Source of the DNA: CAZMZW01 sp964571135
Lineage (GTDB): Bacteria; Chloroflexota; Anaerolineae; Anaerolineales; Anaerolineaceae
Direction: 5' to 3'
NCBI GenBank assembly: GCA_964571135.1
Contig: CAZMZW010000001.1
Span: 434,001-498,000 of the forward strand
Length of the DNA stretch: 64,000 bases
Under the pieces are notes generated by a model. That model had not been told where the DNA came from, made no database searches, and saw nothing but the letters and a program-made list of their open reading frames with translations. Positions 40,871 to 49,589 of this stretch are shown here, one piece after another; the first letter of the stretch is position 1; each line of letters begins with the position of its first letter. The position numbers were made by a program, and so were the translations under genes.

Positions 40871-42148
40871 TTATTTAGCTGTAAATACTTGCGGTGTACG
40901 ATTATCCTCAATATGTACAACCGCTGGAATAAGCAGCCCAACAATCGCTAGGAGAATACAACTAATCCCTCCCAGTAGGAACCAGGCCCGAATCCCAAAT
41001 TGTTCAGCGACGGGAGCAGCCACCAACATTCCAAGCGGTGACATGGCAGATGTCAGGCTGTTCAACAAAGTGAATACCCGACCCTGCATTTCCGGGGCTA
41101 CCCGAGTCTGCATGATAGAGAAAATTGGACCGTTGGTGATGGGGTTCATAAAACCAGCAACAGCCATCCCGATTATGGCTAAGATGAACATGTTTTGGGG
41201 GGCAAAAGTAATGAGCAAAATACCCAACCCCATTCCAGTCACACCCATAAGGGTAGTGTAAATTCGACGCTGAAACCCACCCCATACGCTTAAAACTAAA
41301 CCACCAGTCACTACCCCAATACTAAATACAGATTCCATCCAGCTTAAATGCCATACGCCGCCATTGAAATACTTGGTCACCAACAAAGGCGTAAGTGTGA
41401 ATGCGGGATTGATCATGAAATTTACGATCGTTGCCATTATGCTTAAAATAAACAAACCAGTCCACTTGACCATATATCGATATCCCTCGGCAACATCTGC
41501 CAGGAGTTGTTTAGGGGATATTGCATTCTCTGATAATGTCTTTTTCGGCTGGGGAATGGTAACAAAAAGAAGTGGCAGGATTGCAAGTATGGCAGTGAGA
41601 ATATCAATGGAGAGCGCGTGCTGCATAGGCAATGCTTCCAATAATAAGGCGCCCAGGGGAGGCGAAGCGATGTTCATCAATCCCCCCAAAGATTCATTTA
41701 ATCCAGCAATACGTGAAAGTTGTTTCTCTGGAACAATAAGTGAAGTGGAAGCACGCATGGCAGGCCAATGGAAAGTGCTACCCAGGGCGCGGATGAACAT
41801 AATTAGATAAACATGCCATATTTGGATCAGTCCGCTCCAAAACAAGATGACCAAAACAAGTGTGGCGATGGCAATACTTGCATCAGCAAGGATCATCACT
41901 TTGCGCCGATTCCAGCGGTCCACCAAGGCGCCTGCAAATGGTGACAGAAATACGTTAGGCAGCAAAGCGACAAATGTTGCGGTGGCTAAAACAGCTGGTG
42001 AACCGGTTGTTTTAGTTAACCACCAAACCAGAGCAAATTGCACCAGGTTGCTTCCCAACAGAGAAAAAGCCTGGCCGATCCAGATTATAAAAAAGGTCCT
42101 TTTCCAGGACCCATTGATCTGCCCCGTTACTTTCTGCCGAAAGCTCAT
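40871..42148 (-). CDS. Major facilitator superfamily exporter
   Basis: A 425-residue transporter with about 12 membrane segments. It resembles the MFS_3/enterobactin-exporter-like group: FIIWIGQAFSLLGSNLVQFALVWWL at the start (shown across the first two segments), AGALVDRWNRRKVMILAD as the conserved cytoplasmic loop, and RVAPEMQGRVFTLLNS later. It likely exports a drug or small molecule by proton antiport. It lies 3 bases downstream of the LiaX/SHOCT-like gene and forms an operon with it and the DUF2089 gene. Confidence 0.9.
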   Translation of the reverse strand: MSFRQKVTGQINGSWKRTFFIIWIGQAFSLLGSNLVQFALVWWLTKTTGSPAVLATATFVALLPNVFLSPFAGALVDRWNRRKVMILADASIAIATLVLVILFWSGLIQIWHVYLIMFIRALGSTFHWPAMRASTSLIVPEKQLSRIAGLNESLGGLMNIASPPLGALLLEALPMQHALSIDILTAILAILPLLFVTIPQPKKTLSENAISPKQLLADVAEGYRYMVKWTGLFILSIMATIVNFMINPAFTLTPLLVTKYFNGGVWHLSWMESVFSIGVVTGGLVLSVWGGFQRRIYTTLMGVTGMGLGILLITFAPQNMFILAIIGMAVAGFMNPITNGPIFSIMQTRVAPEMQGRVFTLLNSLTSAMSPLGMLVAAPVAEQFGIRAWFLLGGISCILLAIVGLLIPAVVHIEDNRTPQVFTAK

Positions 42149-42151
42149 CGT

Positions 42152-42538
42152 TTATTCAATGAAAACTTCAACATGTTCGCCATCTTCATCATCAAATACA
42201 TCCAAAATCTGGCCTGTAACGCCTGATCGAATGGCTTGTGAAATTTGATCGCTATACATCCCATCAATTTGCGGGGTAAAATGTGCGCCCATTTTCATAC
42301 CAGCATTGATCACTCCCAAAGGTATGCGGATATTGGCACGCGATTTCCCAGTTTTAGTTTCGGTAACGACAACACGGAACCACCGACCGGGTTTACCGCT
42401 TTGTTTTTCCCGGGATTCCTCACCTGGTTTTTTGGTTTCTTTTCCCGAACCAAGTGCGTCCAGTAGGTTGGCTGCTTCATCTGCAGTGATCTTGCCTTCC
42501 TGAAGCATTTTTAATATCATTAATCTTTCTTCATCCAT
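42152..42538 (-). CDS. Small protein with SHOCT/YvlB-like N-terminal helix pair
   Basis: A 128-residue protein. Residues 1-30 (MDEERLMILKMLQEGKITAD, then EAANLLDALG) form the short helical hairpin found at the start of YvlB/LiaX-like and bactofilin-associated proteins. A Lys/Glu-rich linker follows, then a domain of about 80 residues (WFRVVVTETKTGKSRANIRI to DGEHVEVFIE) that I cannot name. The start at 42538 fits the AAAGGATG site; a longer frame begins at 42559. It is sandwiched between the DUF2089 gene and the MFS gene. A role in sensing envelope stress is a guess. Confidence 0.7.
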   Translation of the reverse strand: MDEERLMILKMLQEGKITADEAANLLDALGSGKETKKPGEESREKQSGKPGRWFRVVVTETKTGKSRANIRIPLGVINAGMKMGAHFTPQIDGMYSDQISQAIRSGVTGQILDVFDDEDGEHVEVFIE

Positions 42539-42566
42539 TTTGACATCCTTTCCCGCCAATCATAGT

Positions 42567-42968
42567 TTATTTTTCGGAAATTTTGGCTGAACCTTTAAGA
42601 CGGATTTGGGCTTCGACTGCTGAAATCCGACCCTTGTTCAATTCACCTAAAATCTTTTTGCGCTCTTCCGGTGAGAGAATTTCCCTGGCTTCTTCTTCTG
42701 CTTCAAAACCCATCGATTGAAGCACTTCATTGAATCGGCTGCGTAATGTGGGGTAGGAGAGCTTTAAATCTTCTTCCATGCGGTTGAACTTGCCCTCACA
42801 GCGGATAAAGGTAAGCAAGAACTGCATCTGCTCAGGACTTAATTTACTGAAAGGTGAACTGGGCAGGTTAAATTTTCCTTCAAGGGTAGTACGGCAGTGG
42901 GAGCAATATAAATGAGTAATTACCAGATCTTCACTGCATACCGGGCATTTGTAGATTAATGGGTTCAT
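42567..42968 (-). CDS. DUF2089-family zinc-ribbon protein (likely regulator)
   Basis: A 133-residue protein. The zinc ribbon is YKCPVCSEDL plus HLYCSHCRT (residues 7-26). Next is the DUF2089 core: FSKLSPEQMQFLLTFIRCEG, then LKLSYPTLRSRFNEVLQSMG, which looks like a helix-turn-helix. The C-terminal part ILGELNKGRISAVEAQIRL repeats the helical-hairpin theme of the next gene. A DNA-binding regulator of this three-gene operon is plausible. Confidence 0.88.
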   Translation of the reverse strand: MNPLIYKCPVCSEDLVITHLYCSHCRTTLEGKFNLPSSPFSKLSPEQMQFLLTFIRCEGKFNRMEEDLKLSYPTLRSRFNEVLQSMGFEAEEEAREILSPEERKKILGELNKGRISAVEAQIRLKGSAKISEK

Positions 42969-43092
42969 ATATTCTCCATCAAATCAATAATTACGATAAT
43001 AATTCAATAAAACAAAAATATATTACCATTAATATAAATAATGTCAATAATGAAATTGATATTATCTAATAATTGTATTAAATAAAGAATAA

Positions 43093-43470
43093 TTAGAGAA
43101 AATCAGAATCCATTTCTGCCAGAAGGAACCAGTGTCCAATGCGATCGGCTGCATTTGAGGGAGCGCGGTCAAAATATATTTCAAATTGGCGTCCTTCCCT
43201 GGTTACAACTTGAAAGTAAAATCTCCCGACCCCCCAGGAGCCTTTTATCTGCGCTCGGGCATCATGTACTGGTTTCATATTCTGCGTCATCCTTCCATGG
43301 CGTTCAAAATCAAACCAAGTGTGCATAAAGGTGACTATTTGGAATTGATTTTTTCTCCATATGAAAGAATCAGGGCAGGTAGGTTCTTTGGAAAATAGTG
43401 GAGGGTTATTAAAACCCACTTCTATTTCTTCATCGATGAAATTCTTATGCCGAATTTTATTTTCATCCAT
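43093..43470 (-). CDS. Small protein, possibly DUF6504-like
   Basis: A 125-residue protein. PDSFIWRKNQFQIVTFMHTW and the later FYFQVVTREGRQFEIYFDRA, GHWFLLAEMDSDF resemble the beta-rich outline of DUF6504 proteins; this is a weak match by eye. There is no membrane segment or catalytic motif. I chose the internal ATG at 43470: a TATAAT box on the minus strand (43483-43478) lies only 7 bases upstream of it, which suggests a leaderless message. The frame could otherwise begin at 43500. It is divergent from sixA. Confidence 0.6.
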   Translation of the reverse strand: MDENKIRHKNFIDEEIEVGFNNPPLFSKEPTCPDSFIWRKNQFQIVTFMHTWFDFERHGRMTQNMKPVHDARAQIKGSWGVGRFYFQVVTREGRQFEIYFDRAPSNAADRIGHWFLLAEMDSDFL

Positions 43471-43477
43471 TTTTTTG

Positions 43478-43483
43478 ATTATA
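43478..43483 (-). promoter_or_regulatory. -10 box placed for a leaderless transcript
   Basis: On the minus strand a perfect TATAAT is followed by 7 bases and then the ATG at 43470. Normal initiation would put the first RNA base at or beside the A of the start codon. No -35 stands out. Confidence 0.4.
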
Positions 43484-43510
43484 GCTAAAAAAAATCTCAA
43501 AATAACGTTA

Positions 43511-43543
43511 TGTTATACTAAAAATATCACCAATTTTTGGTGA
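43511..43543 (+). promoter_or_regulatory. Extended -10 promoter and leader hairpin of sixA
   Basis: TG-T-TATACT (43511-43519) is an extended -10 element. In the short leader, TCACCAA (43527-43533) and TTGGTGA (43537-43543) make a 7-base-pair hairpin directly before the CGGAG ribosome site. The hairpin could affect translation or merely protect the 5' end. Confidence 0.45.
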
Positions 43544-43555
43544 CGGAGAAACTAA

Positions 43556-44044
43556 ATGAAGAAATTATTAATTATGCGGCACGCTAAATCCAGTTGGAAA
43601 GAAGCCGAAGTTGCTGATCATGAGCGTCCATTGAAAAAACGCGGTATGAAGGATGCTGCAACGATTGGCAAAATATTAAAAAACAAAGAATTAACCCCGA
43701 ACAAAATAATTTCTTCCAGTGCAGTCCGAGCAGCGGATACGGCTGCCATTGTAGCTGATAAAAGCGGTTATAAAAAGGAAATCGAATTCACGGATAAGCT
43801 CTATATGGCCGAGAGCGGGGCTATTTTGGAGCTAATTCATTCTCAACTTGATTCTATAAAAGTACTGATGGTGATTGGTCATAATCCCGGTATGGAAGCT
43901 CTTGTTCAGGTATTATCCCGAGAAGTGGAGAGTCTTTCCACTGCCAGTGTAGCTTATTTTCAAGCGGATATTAAATCATGGAAAGATTTGAAACAGGGAG
44001 AAAAGATAAAACTAAAAAAATTCTGGCAGCCAAGTGAAGAATAG
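43556..44044 (+). CDS. sixA: SixA-type phosphohistidine phosphatase
   Basis: A 162-residue histidine phosphatase of the phosphoglycerate-mutase superfamily. The catalytic RHA motif is KLLIMRHAKSSW, with H8 as the phosphorylated residue. ISSSAVRAADTAAIVA supplies the second arginine, and MVIGHNPGMEAL the second histidine. SixA removes phosphate from phosphohistidine proteins, for instance in two-component or PTS relays. An orphan EIIA is encoded 19 kb away. A terminator follows. Confidence 0.9.
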   Translation: MKKLLIMRHAKSSWKEAEVADHERPLKKRGMKDAATIGKILKNKELTPNKIISSSAVRAADTAAIVADKSGYKKEIEFTDKLYMAESGAILELIHSQLDSIKVLMVIGHNPGMEALVQVLSREVESLSTASVAYFQADIKSWKDLKQGEKIKLKKFWQPSEE

Positions 44045-44052
44045 ACCTTTCT

Positions 44053-44083
44053 ACTCCCTGCAAAAAAATGTGGGGAGTTTTTA
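44053..44083 (+). terminator. Rho-independent terminator after sixA
   Basis: ACTCCC (44053-44058) pairs with GGGAGT (44073-44078), followed by TTTTTATTTATT. The loop is 14 bases and A-rich. An ATG at 44068 lies in the loop, which argues against that ATG as the start of the next gene. Confidence 0.7.
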
Positions 44084-44106
44084 TTTATTGTCGAATCAAT
44101 AAAACC

Positions 44107-45996
44107 ATGAAAAAATCTTTAGCAATAAAAAAAATTTGTGAGTTTGGTAGATGGCCTAGTCCAATTTCTGCACAAACGCTGGGCGGGCGATTGCGCTTGG
44201 GGGATGCCCGCTGGGAGTCTGATGATGAAGGATGGATTTGGCTGGAAAGCATTTCAGGTAAGGGTCACCTGAATTATTCGCGGCCAGGTAAGGCAGTGCA
44301 GGATTTGACCGGTGCAGAGTATGATGTTTGCGGACGGGTGGGATATGGTGGAGGGGAATTTGCTCTTTGCAGCGAATTTATTATTTTTGCAAATCGGGAT
44401 GACCGGCTATACAGGCGGGAGTGGAAGACTGGAAAAATAAAACCCATCACTCTTAGCTGGGGAAGTATGGCATCTCCTGTGATTTCATCCAATCAACGCT
44501 GGGCAATGTTTGTTTTCAGTGATGGTGAAAAAGACCTGATCGGTGTGGTAAATGCCAAAGGGTTTGGTTGGCCGGTTCCATTGGTTTGCGGTGCTGATTT
44601 TTATATGCAGCCGGTATGGCATCCTGAAGGCGAGCAAATTGCCTGGGTGGAATGGGATCATCCTAATTTACCCTGGCAGGCCAGCCGGATAAAACTGGGG
44701 GAAGTGGGCGGAATGCAGATCAAGTTATTTTCTGAAGATTGGGTGGCAGGCAATCAGGATCAACCTGCTTCACAGCCTTTGTTTAGTCCGGATGGCAAAT
44801 GGCTGAGTTTTATTACGACAAAGGGTGATTGGGATCAACTTGTGATAATGAAACTCAAGGACAAAAAAAAGCGAGTATTGGTGGAAGGCGACGGGATTTA
44901 TTTTGGAACCCCAGGCTGGGTGCAGGGGCAACGCACTTATGGATGGAGTGTAGACAGCCAGAGTATTTTTTACCGCCAGATCCAGGGAGGGCAGGCTTCT
45001 TTATGGGAAGTGCGCGTCAAGAATGGCAATAAGAACCAGATTTCAATTGCTCCATTTACCTGGATCAGCCAGTTGGATATTTCCCATGAAAGCGATAAGC
45101 TGTTATTCCGAGCCACTTCTCCGCGTAAACCCCAGCGTTTGGTATCGTGGCAGGAAGGAAAGCTAACATCCCTTTCAGTTCCAGCTCCCCTTGATTTTTC
45201 CTCTGAATTCCTGCCAGAACCGGTGCCTGTCCACTGGCAGGCACATAATGGAACCACCATTCATGGCATTTATTTTGCTCCTTCGAATCCGGAGTTTACT
45301 TCAAAGGGCAAGCCGCCTTTGATCGTTGAAGTGCATGCTGGCCCAACGATGAATAATCTGTTGGTTTATGTGCCAGAACGGGCATTTTTTACTTCGCGTG
45401 GATATGCCCTGGTGGCTGTGGATTACCGTGGCAGCAGCGGTTATGGCCGTTCCTATCAGGATGCCATTCGCGGCCAATGGGGAATAGTTGATGTAGAGGA
45501 TGCAGTGGGTGCTGCCAGGGCTATGGTAGAACAGGGATTGGCAGATGAAAAACGGATGGCTGTCCTGGGAAGCAGTGCAGGTGGTTTTACGGTTCTTAAT
45601 ACTCTAATTTTGCATCCAGGTTTATTCAAAGCCGGAATTTGTGCATACCCGGTTTGTGATCTGATGTCCGATGCCCAGCAAACTCATAAACTGGAAAGAC
45701 ATTACAATGAATATCTAATTGGGGATCTAAAAAAAGATCTGAAACGATATCAACAAAGATCACCATTTTTACATGCGGATAAGATTCAAGACCCAGTCGC
45801 GATTTTCCATGGTGAAAATGATGCTGTGGTCTCGGTTAATCAATCGCAGGAGATAGCAAAAATTCTGGATCGGCGAGGAATTCCCCATGTATACCAGACC
45901 TATCCTGGGGAAGGGCATGGATTTCGAAAGAAAGAAACGATCATTGATTATTACCAAAAAATGGAGTTGTTCTTAAAAAAATATTTGCTTAGTTAA
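44107..45996 (+). CDS. S9-family prolyl oligopeptidase-like serine peptidase
   Basis: A 629-residue protein. The first about 370 residues form a beta-propeller of the WD40/TolB kind (QPLFSPDGKWLSFIT and similar blades). The alpha/beta-hydrolase domain holds the nucleophile S490 in LGSSAGGFTVL, the acid in HGENDAVVSVNQS and the histidine in YPGEGHGF. Oligopeptidases or acylaminoacyl peptidases of this family cut short peptides in the cytoplasm. The start at 44107 is preferred; the longer frame begins inside a terminator loop. It ends before a bidirectional terminator. Confidence 0.92.
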   Translation: MKKSLAIKKICEFGRWPSPISAQTLGGRLRLGDARWESDDEGWIWLESISGKGHLNYSRPGKAVQDLTGAEYDVCGRVGYGGGEFALCSEFIIFANRDDRLYRREWKTGKIKPITLSWGSMASPVISSNQRWAMFVFSDGEKDLIGVVNAKGFGWPVPLVCGADFYMQPVWHPEGEQIAWVEWDHPNLPWQASRIKLGEVGGMQIKLFSEDWVAGNQDQPASQPLFSPDGKWLSFITTKGDWDQLVIMKLKDKKKRVLVEGDGIYFGTPGWVQGQRTYGWSVDSQSIFYRQIQGGQASLWEVRVKNGNKNQISIAPFTWISQLDISHESDKLLFRATSPRKPQRLVSWQEGKLTSLSVPAPLDFSSEFLPEPVPVHWQAHNGTTIHGIYFAPSNPEFTSKGKPPLIVEVHAGPTMNNLLVYVPERAFFTSRGYALVAVDYRGSSGYGRSYQDAIRGQWGIVDVEDAVGAARAMVEQGLADEKRMAVLGSSAGGFTVLNTLILHPGLFKAGICAYPVCDLMSDAQQTHKLERHYNEYLIGDLKKDLKRYQQRSPFLHADKIQDPVAIFHGENDAVVSVNQSQEIAKILDRRGIPHVYQTYPGEGHGFRKKETIIDYYQKMELFLKKYLLS

Positions 45997-46000
45997 ATAA

Positions 46001-46027
46001 AATAGGGCGCTAAACCTGCGCCCTATT
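46001..46027. terminator. Bidirectional terminator between the S9 peptidase and aminotransferase genes
   Basis: AATAGGGCGC (46001-46010) and GCGCCCTATT (46018-46027) form a perfect 10-base-pair stem with a 7-base loop, located between two convergent stop codons (45996 and 46048). The T-run is short on either side. Confidence 0.75.
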
Positions 46028-46047
46028 GCATAATCTGTAATTACGAG

Positions 46048-47115
46048 TTATTGTTTCATAAAATCCTGTAAACCAACCAGTAGTTCATCCACATCTTTCA
46101 GGCTTGTTTCCCCCATTGTGGCAATGCGAAAAGTGATGTCCTTAATTGCACCATAACCATTGGCGATTCGCATTCCCCGCTGCAATAGGAATTTATTCAG
46201 ATCCCCAATTACCCATTTTTTATCATTTTTTACCGTGACCACAGTTTTGGAGCGGCAGTCATCTGCCGGGAAAGGCTGCAACCCATTTGCCAGCGCCCAA
46301 TCGTAAACTTTTTGGGACATGGCGGCGTGGCGGGCAAAACGGGCATCCAATCCTTCAGCGAAAATCCGGTCCAGTTGAAAATCGAGGGCATAGATGAGCG
46401 GCAGGACAGGGGTCATCGGTGTGGAATCTTTAAGCCGATGTTTTTCCATCAACAGAAGATCAAAGTACCATCCTCGGTTTTCGACGCTCTCTGCTTTCTT
46501 AAGGGCGCGATCGGAGGTACCGGCTAGGGAGAGTCCAGGAGGTAGGGCAAAACATTTTTGTGAGGATGTCAGCAAGAAGTCAATTCCCCAGGAATCCATT
46601 TCAATTTTCACTCCCCCAAGCGATGAAACTGCATCCACCATGATGATGGTATCCGGGCTGACTTCTTTAAGTATCTTGCAAAATGCTTCCACGGGATTTT
46701 CTACACCGGTGGAAGTTTCATTATGAACGATGGTTATGGCCTCATAATGTTTTTTCTTAAGCGCATCCAGCAATTGGTCAGGAGTTATGGCTTTACCCCA
46801 TTCCGCATCCAGCCGATCCACTTGCTTGCCATTGGCGACCGCACATTGATACCAGCGTTCCGAAAAAGCGCCGTTGGTACAGCATAATATATTTTTATTA
46901 GCAAAGTTTCGTGCGCCGGCTTCCTGCATACCCGATCCAGAATGGGTACCCAGGAATACGCGGTATTGAGTGAAAAAAAGTTTTTGTGCTTTTTCCGCTG
47001 CACGCCGATGAATTTCCTCATATTCCTTGCTGCGATGCGGCAGCATTGGCTTGGTCATCGCCTGCAGCACCTCGGGAGCAACATCTACAGGGCCGGGGAC
47101 AAACATGCGGTTCAT
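46048..47115 (-). CDS. Class V aminotransferase (serine-pyruvate/phosphoserine type)
   Basis: A 355-residue PLP enzyme. It opens MFVPGPVDVAPEVLQAM, has HSGSGMQEAGARN for cofactor phosphate, VDAVSSLGGV with D161, and the Schiff-base lysine K187 in LLTSSQKCFALPPGLS. The family includes alanine-glyoxylate and serine-pyruvate aminotransferases and also enzymes used as phosphoserine aminotransferase in bacteria that lack SerC. With serA at 32303-33244 it could provide the second step of serine synthesis; this is inference. A small membrane-protein gene lies just upstream on the same strand. Confidence 0.88.
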   Translation of the reverse strand: MNRMFVPGPVDVAPEVLQAMTKPMLPHRSKEYEEIHRRAAEKAQKLFFTQYRVFLGTHSGSGMQEAGARNFANKNILCCTNGAFSERWYQCAVANGKQVDRLDAEWGKAITPDQLLDALKKKHYEAITIVHNETSTGVENPVEAFCKILKEVSPDTIIMVDAVSSLGGVKIEMDSWGIDFLLTSSQKCFALPPGLSLAGTSDRALKKAESVENRGWYFDLLLMEKHRLKDSTPMTPVLPLIYALDFQLDRIFAEGLDARFARHAAMSQKVYDWALANGLQPFPADDCRSKTVVTVKNDKKWVIGDLNKFLLQRGMRIANGYGAIKDITFRIATMGETSLKDVDELLVGLQDFMKQ

Positions 47116-47136
47116 ATATTCCTCTCCTAAGATTTA

Positions 47137-47337
47137 TTATCGTAGAATAAATGACAGTACGACCAGTATGGTCAAGAAGAATAAAGCCAGGGTACCAATT
47201 CGTTTTAAGTCCTTGATGACATAAGAATAGTCAGGATTAAAATCACTGCTGCGCTGTGCCAACGAATTGGCGGCGATCGTGTTATTTCTGACTGCAGTCT
47301 CATTGTTACGTAATTTCTTTCGGTTCTTTTTACTCAT
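47137..47337 (-). CDS. Small protein with one C-terminal membrane segment
   Basis: A 66-residue protein. The N-terminus is very basic (MSKKNRKKLRNNE), followed by SLAQRSSDFNPDYSYVIKDL and one membrane helix (GTLALFFLTILVVLSFIL). A GGAG site precedes the ATG. The compact layout and good start signals suggest a real gene, probably cotranscribed with the aminotransferase 21 bases downstream. Function unknown. Confidence 0.65.
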   Translation of the reverse strand: MSKKNRKKLRNNETAVRNNTIAANSLAQRSSDFNPDYSYVIKDLKRIGTLALFFLTILVVLSFILR

Positions 47338-47564
47338 CCATTTCTCCTAAAATCATTTTATTGCATGTCCCGGGATTCAAATAGTGAAGCCTTTACTTTT
47401 CCGGGTATTAAAAAAGCATATCATTTATTGATTAGTTGACTTTATAATACTATCAGGCTTACAAAAATAAAATACTTCTTGAATTATAAGATGAAAATCA
47501 AATTTCTACCTGAAGAAACTTTTTTCTCCCGATGTGTTTTTTTATCAAGTAAAAGGGTAGACTT

Positions 47565-49517
47565 GTGAAAGATATCTATTACTACAATTCTGTTCAATTG
47601 ATGCGGTTGCTCGCAATCCTGAATCTAGTTCTGGTTGGTGGAGCAGCAATTCAAAACTATCAGAATGGAACTTTTGCCTACTCCAATTCGTGGAAATTAA
47701 TTGGTTTTATATGGGTAGCTTTCTTTCTCATTTGCTTAGTTTTTACATTGTTTTCCTTCACTTCTCATCTAAAGGAGATTCAAACTGGATTTGCCTATCT
47801 GACCAAAAAGATTAGTTCGCTCAAATGGTTCAATCTGTTGGTTTTTTCTTTATTTGTTTTTGCTTTTCCTTATCTGGTCTTCAGCCAAATTGGGACGCAT
47901 TTTACAAGTCTTTTTTTTCGAATAGCTGTGCTCTGGTTCCTGGCTTTTTGTGCTGCCTTTGCTCTAAAATCTTTAATTCCTTCAAAAGAGTTCATTCACC
48001 TGTTTATTTTTTCCATCTTATTGACCGGCGCCGTTTACCAATCAGTTAGTTTATTGCGGGATTTAACAACTTACCCTTTCTCATTAGCCTGGTCAGAAGG
48101 CAGCCGTTTTTATTACTCCTCCCTGCCATTTAGCCAAACAATTTATGGTCAACAAATCCCCTGGTCTTTTCTGCACCCCAGCCGCTACCTGATTCTGTCC
48201 TTACCGTTCATGATCCACGAACTTCCTTTATGGATACATCGCACCTGGCAAATATTTCTTTGGATTTCCATGACTGGTTTGGGCTGCTTTGCCTTGGTAA
48301 GGCGATTGCATTCAGGCAATTGGCTCAAAGTGACTGCGCTGGCAGCCTGGGCTTTCATCTTCTTATTGCAAGGTCCTGTTTACTATCACCTGATGGTCTG
48401 CGCGATCCTGGTACTTTGGGGATTTGATAAAGATTATCTTAAAAAAAGCTTGTTTGTTGTTATTCTTGCTTCTTTGTGGGCGGGCATCAGCCGGGTAAAT
48501 TGGTTTCCGGTCCCTGCTGCAATAGCTATCCTGTTATTTGTGTTGGAAAAGCCCTATGATCAATCCCATGGGTTTTGGGATTATCTTAAAAGCTTGGTTC
48601 TATTTGGTTTAAGCGGTATCGCAGCAAGCCTGATCGCCCAGGCAGTATATATCCCGGTTTCAGGCAATCAGGATTCCGGCCTTTTCGCTTCCAGCTTCAC
48701 CTCTGATTTGCTTTGGTATCGGTTATTGCCCAGCCCTACATTTCCGATGGGAATACTTACAGGCATCCTTTTGCTTTGTATGCCTTTGATTATTTTTATT
48801 GCACACCATATTTTTAGAAAGAATTCCCCGCTTCATTTTATTCGAACGGTAATTATCCTTGCCATATTGATGGTCTTTTTTCTGGGTGGGTTAATCGTCA
48901 GCGTTAAAATTGGCGGAGGCAGTAATCTGCATAATTTGGATGCATTTTTACTGTTATTAATCTGTACTGGCGCTTATTTCATTTTTGACCGAGTAGGAAA
49001 AGAAAAAAAGGTTGGATATCTACATCAATGGCTTCCAAATGTACTTTTAATTGCGTTAGTAATGATGCCACCCACCTGGGCATTGATGAACTGGGAACTT
49101 TTCCCTGTCTTTGATAAATCTGCGGCTTATCAGGATTTACAACGATTGGATGCTACAGTGCAGAAAGTGACTGCCTCTGGTCAGGAGGTACTGTTCATCT
49201 CTGAGCGGCAGCTGCTGACCTTTGAATACATTAAAAATGTTCGGTTAGTGCCGGATTATGAATTGCTGACCCTGATGGAGATGGCGATCTCGAATAATCA
49301 AAAGTATTTAGACAAATTCTATACTGACCTGAAAAATCAACGCTTTACCTTGATCGTGATGAATAAACAATATGTGGTCTTCAAAGATAGTACTGCATCT
49401 TTCCCGGAGGAAAACAACGCCTGGGTAAATTATGTTACAGTTCCTATTTTGCAATACTATCAGCCAATCACTTGGCTGCGCGCCAGTGGTGTTGAGATTT
49501 ACGCAAGACGGAAATAG
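47565..49517 (+). CDS. Large multi-pass membrane protein, GT-C-like
   Basis: A 650-residue protein with about 13 hydrophobic segments. After the fifth or so comes a loop with SLAWSEGSRFYYSSLPFSQ, where an acidic residue early in an outside loop is typical of GT-C glycosyltransferases. The C-terminal about 130 residues form a soluble domain (QRLDATVQKVTASGQEVLFI through LRASGVEIYARRK). The start is GTG with an AAAGGG site. I do not recognise a named family; a polyprenyl-phosphate-sugar transferase or a polymerase is plausible from the neighbours. Confidence 0.65.
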   Translation: MKDIYYYNSVQLMRLLAILNLVLVGGAAIQNYQNGTFAYSNSWKLIGFIWVAFFLICLVFTLFSFTSHLKEIQTGFAYLTKKISSLKWFNLLVFSLFVFAFPYLVFSQIGTHFTSLFFRIAVLWFLAFCAAFALKSLIPSKEFIHLFIFSILLTGAVYQSVSLLRDLTTYPFSLAWSEGSRFYYSSLPFSQTIYGQQIPWSFLHPSRYLILSLPFMIHELPLWIHRTWQIFLWISMTGLGCFALVRRLHSGNWLKVTALAAWAFIFLLQGPVYYHLMVCAILVLWGFDKDYLKKSLFVVILASLWAGISRVNWFPVPAAIAILLFVLEKPYDQSHGFWDYLKSLVLFGLSGIAASLIAQAVYIPVSGNQDSGLFASSFTSDLLWYRLLPSPTFPMGILTGILLLCMPLIIFIAHHIFRKNSPLHFIRTVIILAILMVFFLGGLIVSVKIGGGSNLHNLDAFLLLLICTGAYFIFDRVGKEKKVGYLHQWLPNVLLIALVMMPPTWALMNWELFPVFDKSAAYQDLQRLDATVQKVTASGQEVLFISERQLLTFEYIKNVRLVPDYELLTLMEMAISNNQKYLDKFYTDLKNQRFTLIVMNKQYVVFKDSTASFPEENNAWVNYVTVPILQYYQPITWLRASGVEIYARRK

Positions 49518-49589
49518 AAATACAATTGCGTCACTGTTTGGGAATATATAATAATTGCAGACATAAAAATTATTTGGCAAGAATGGAGA

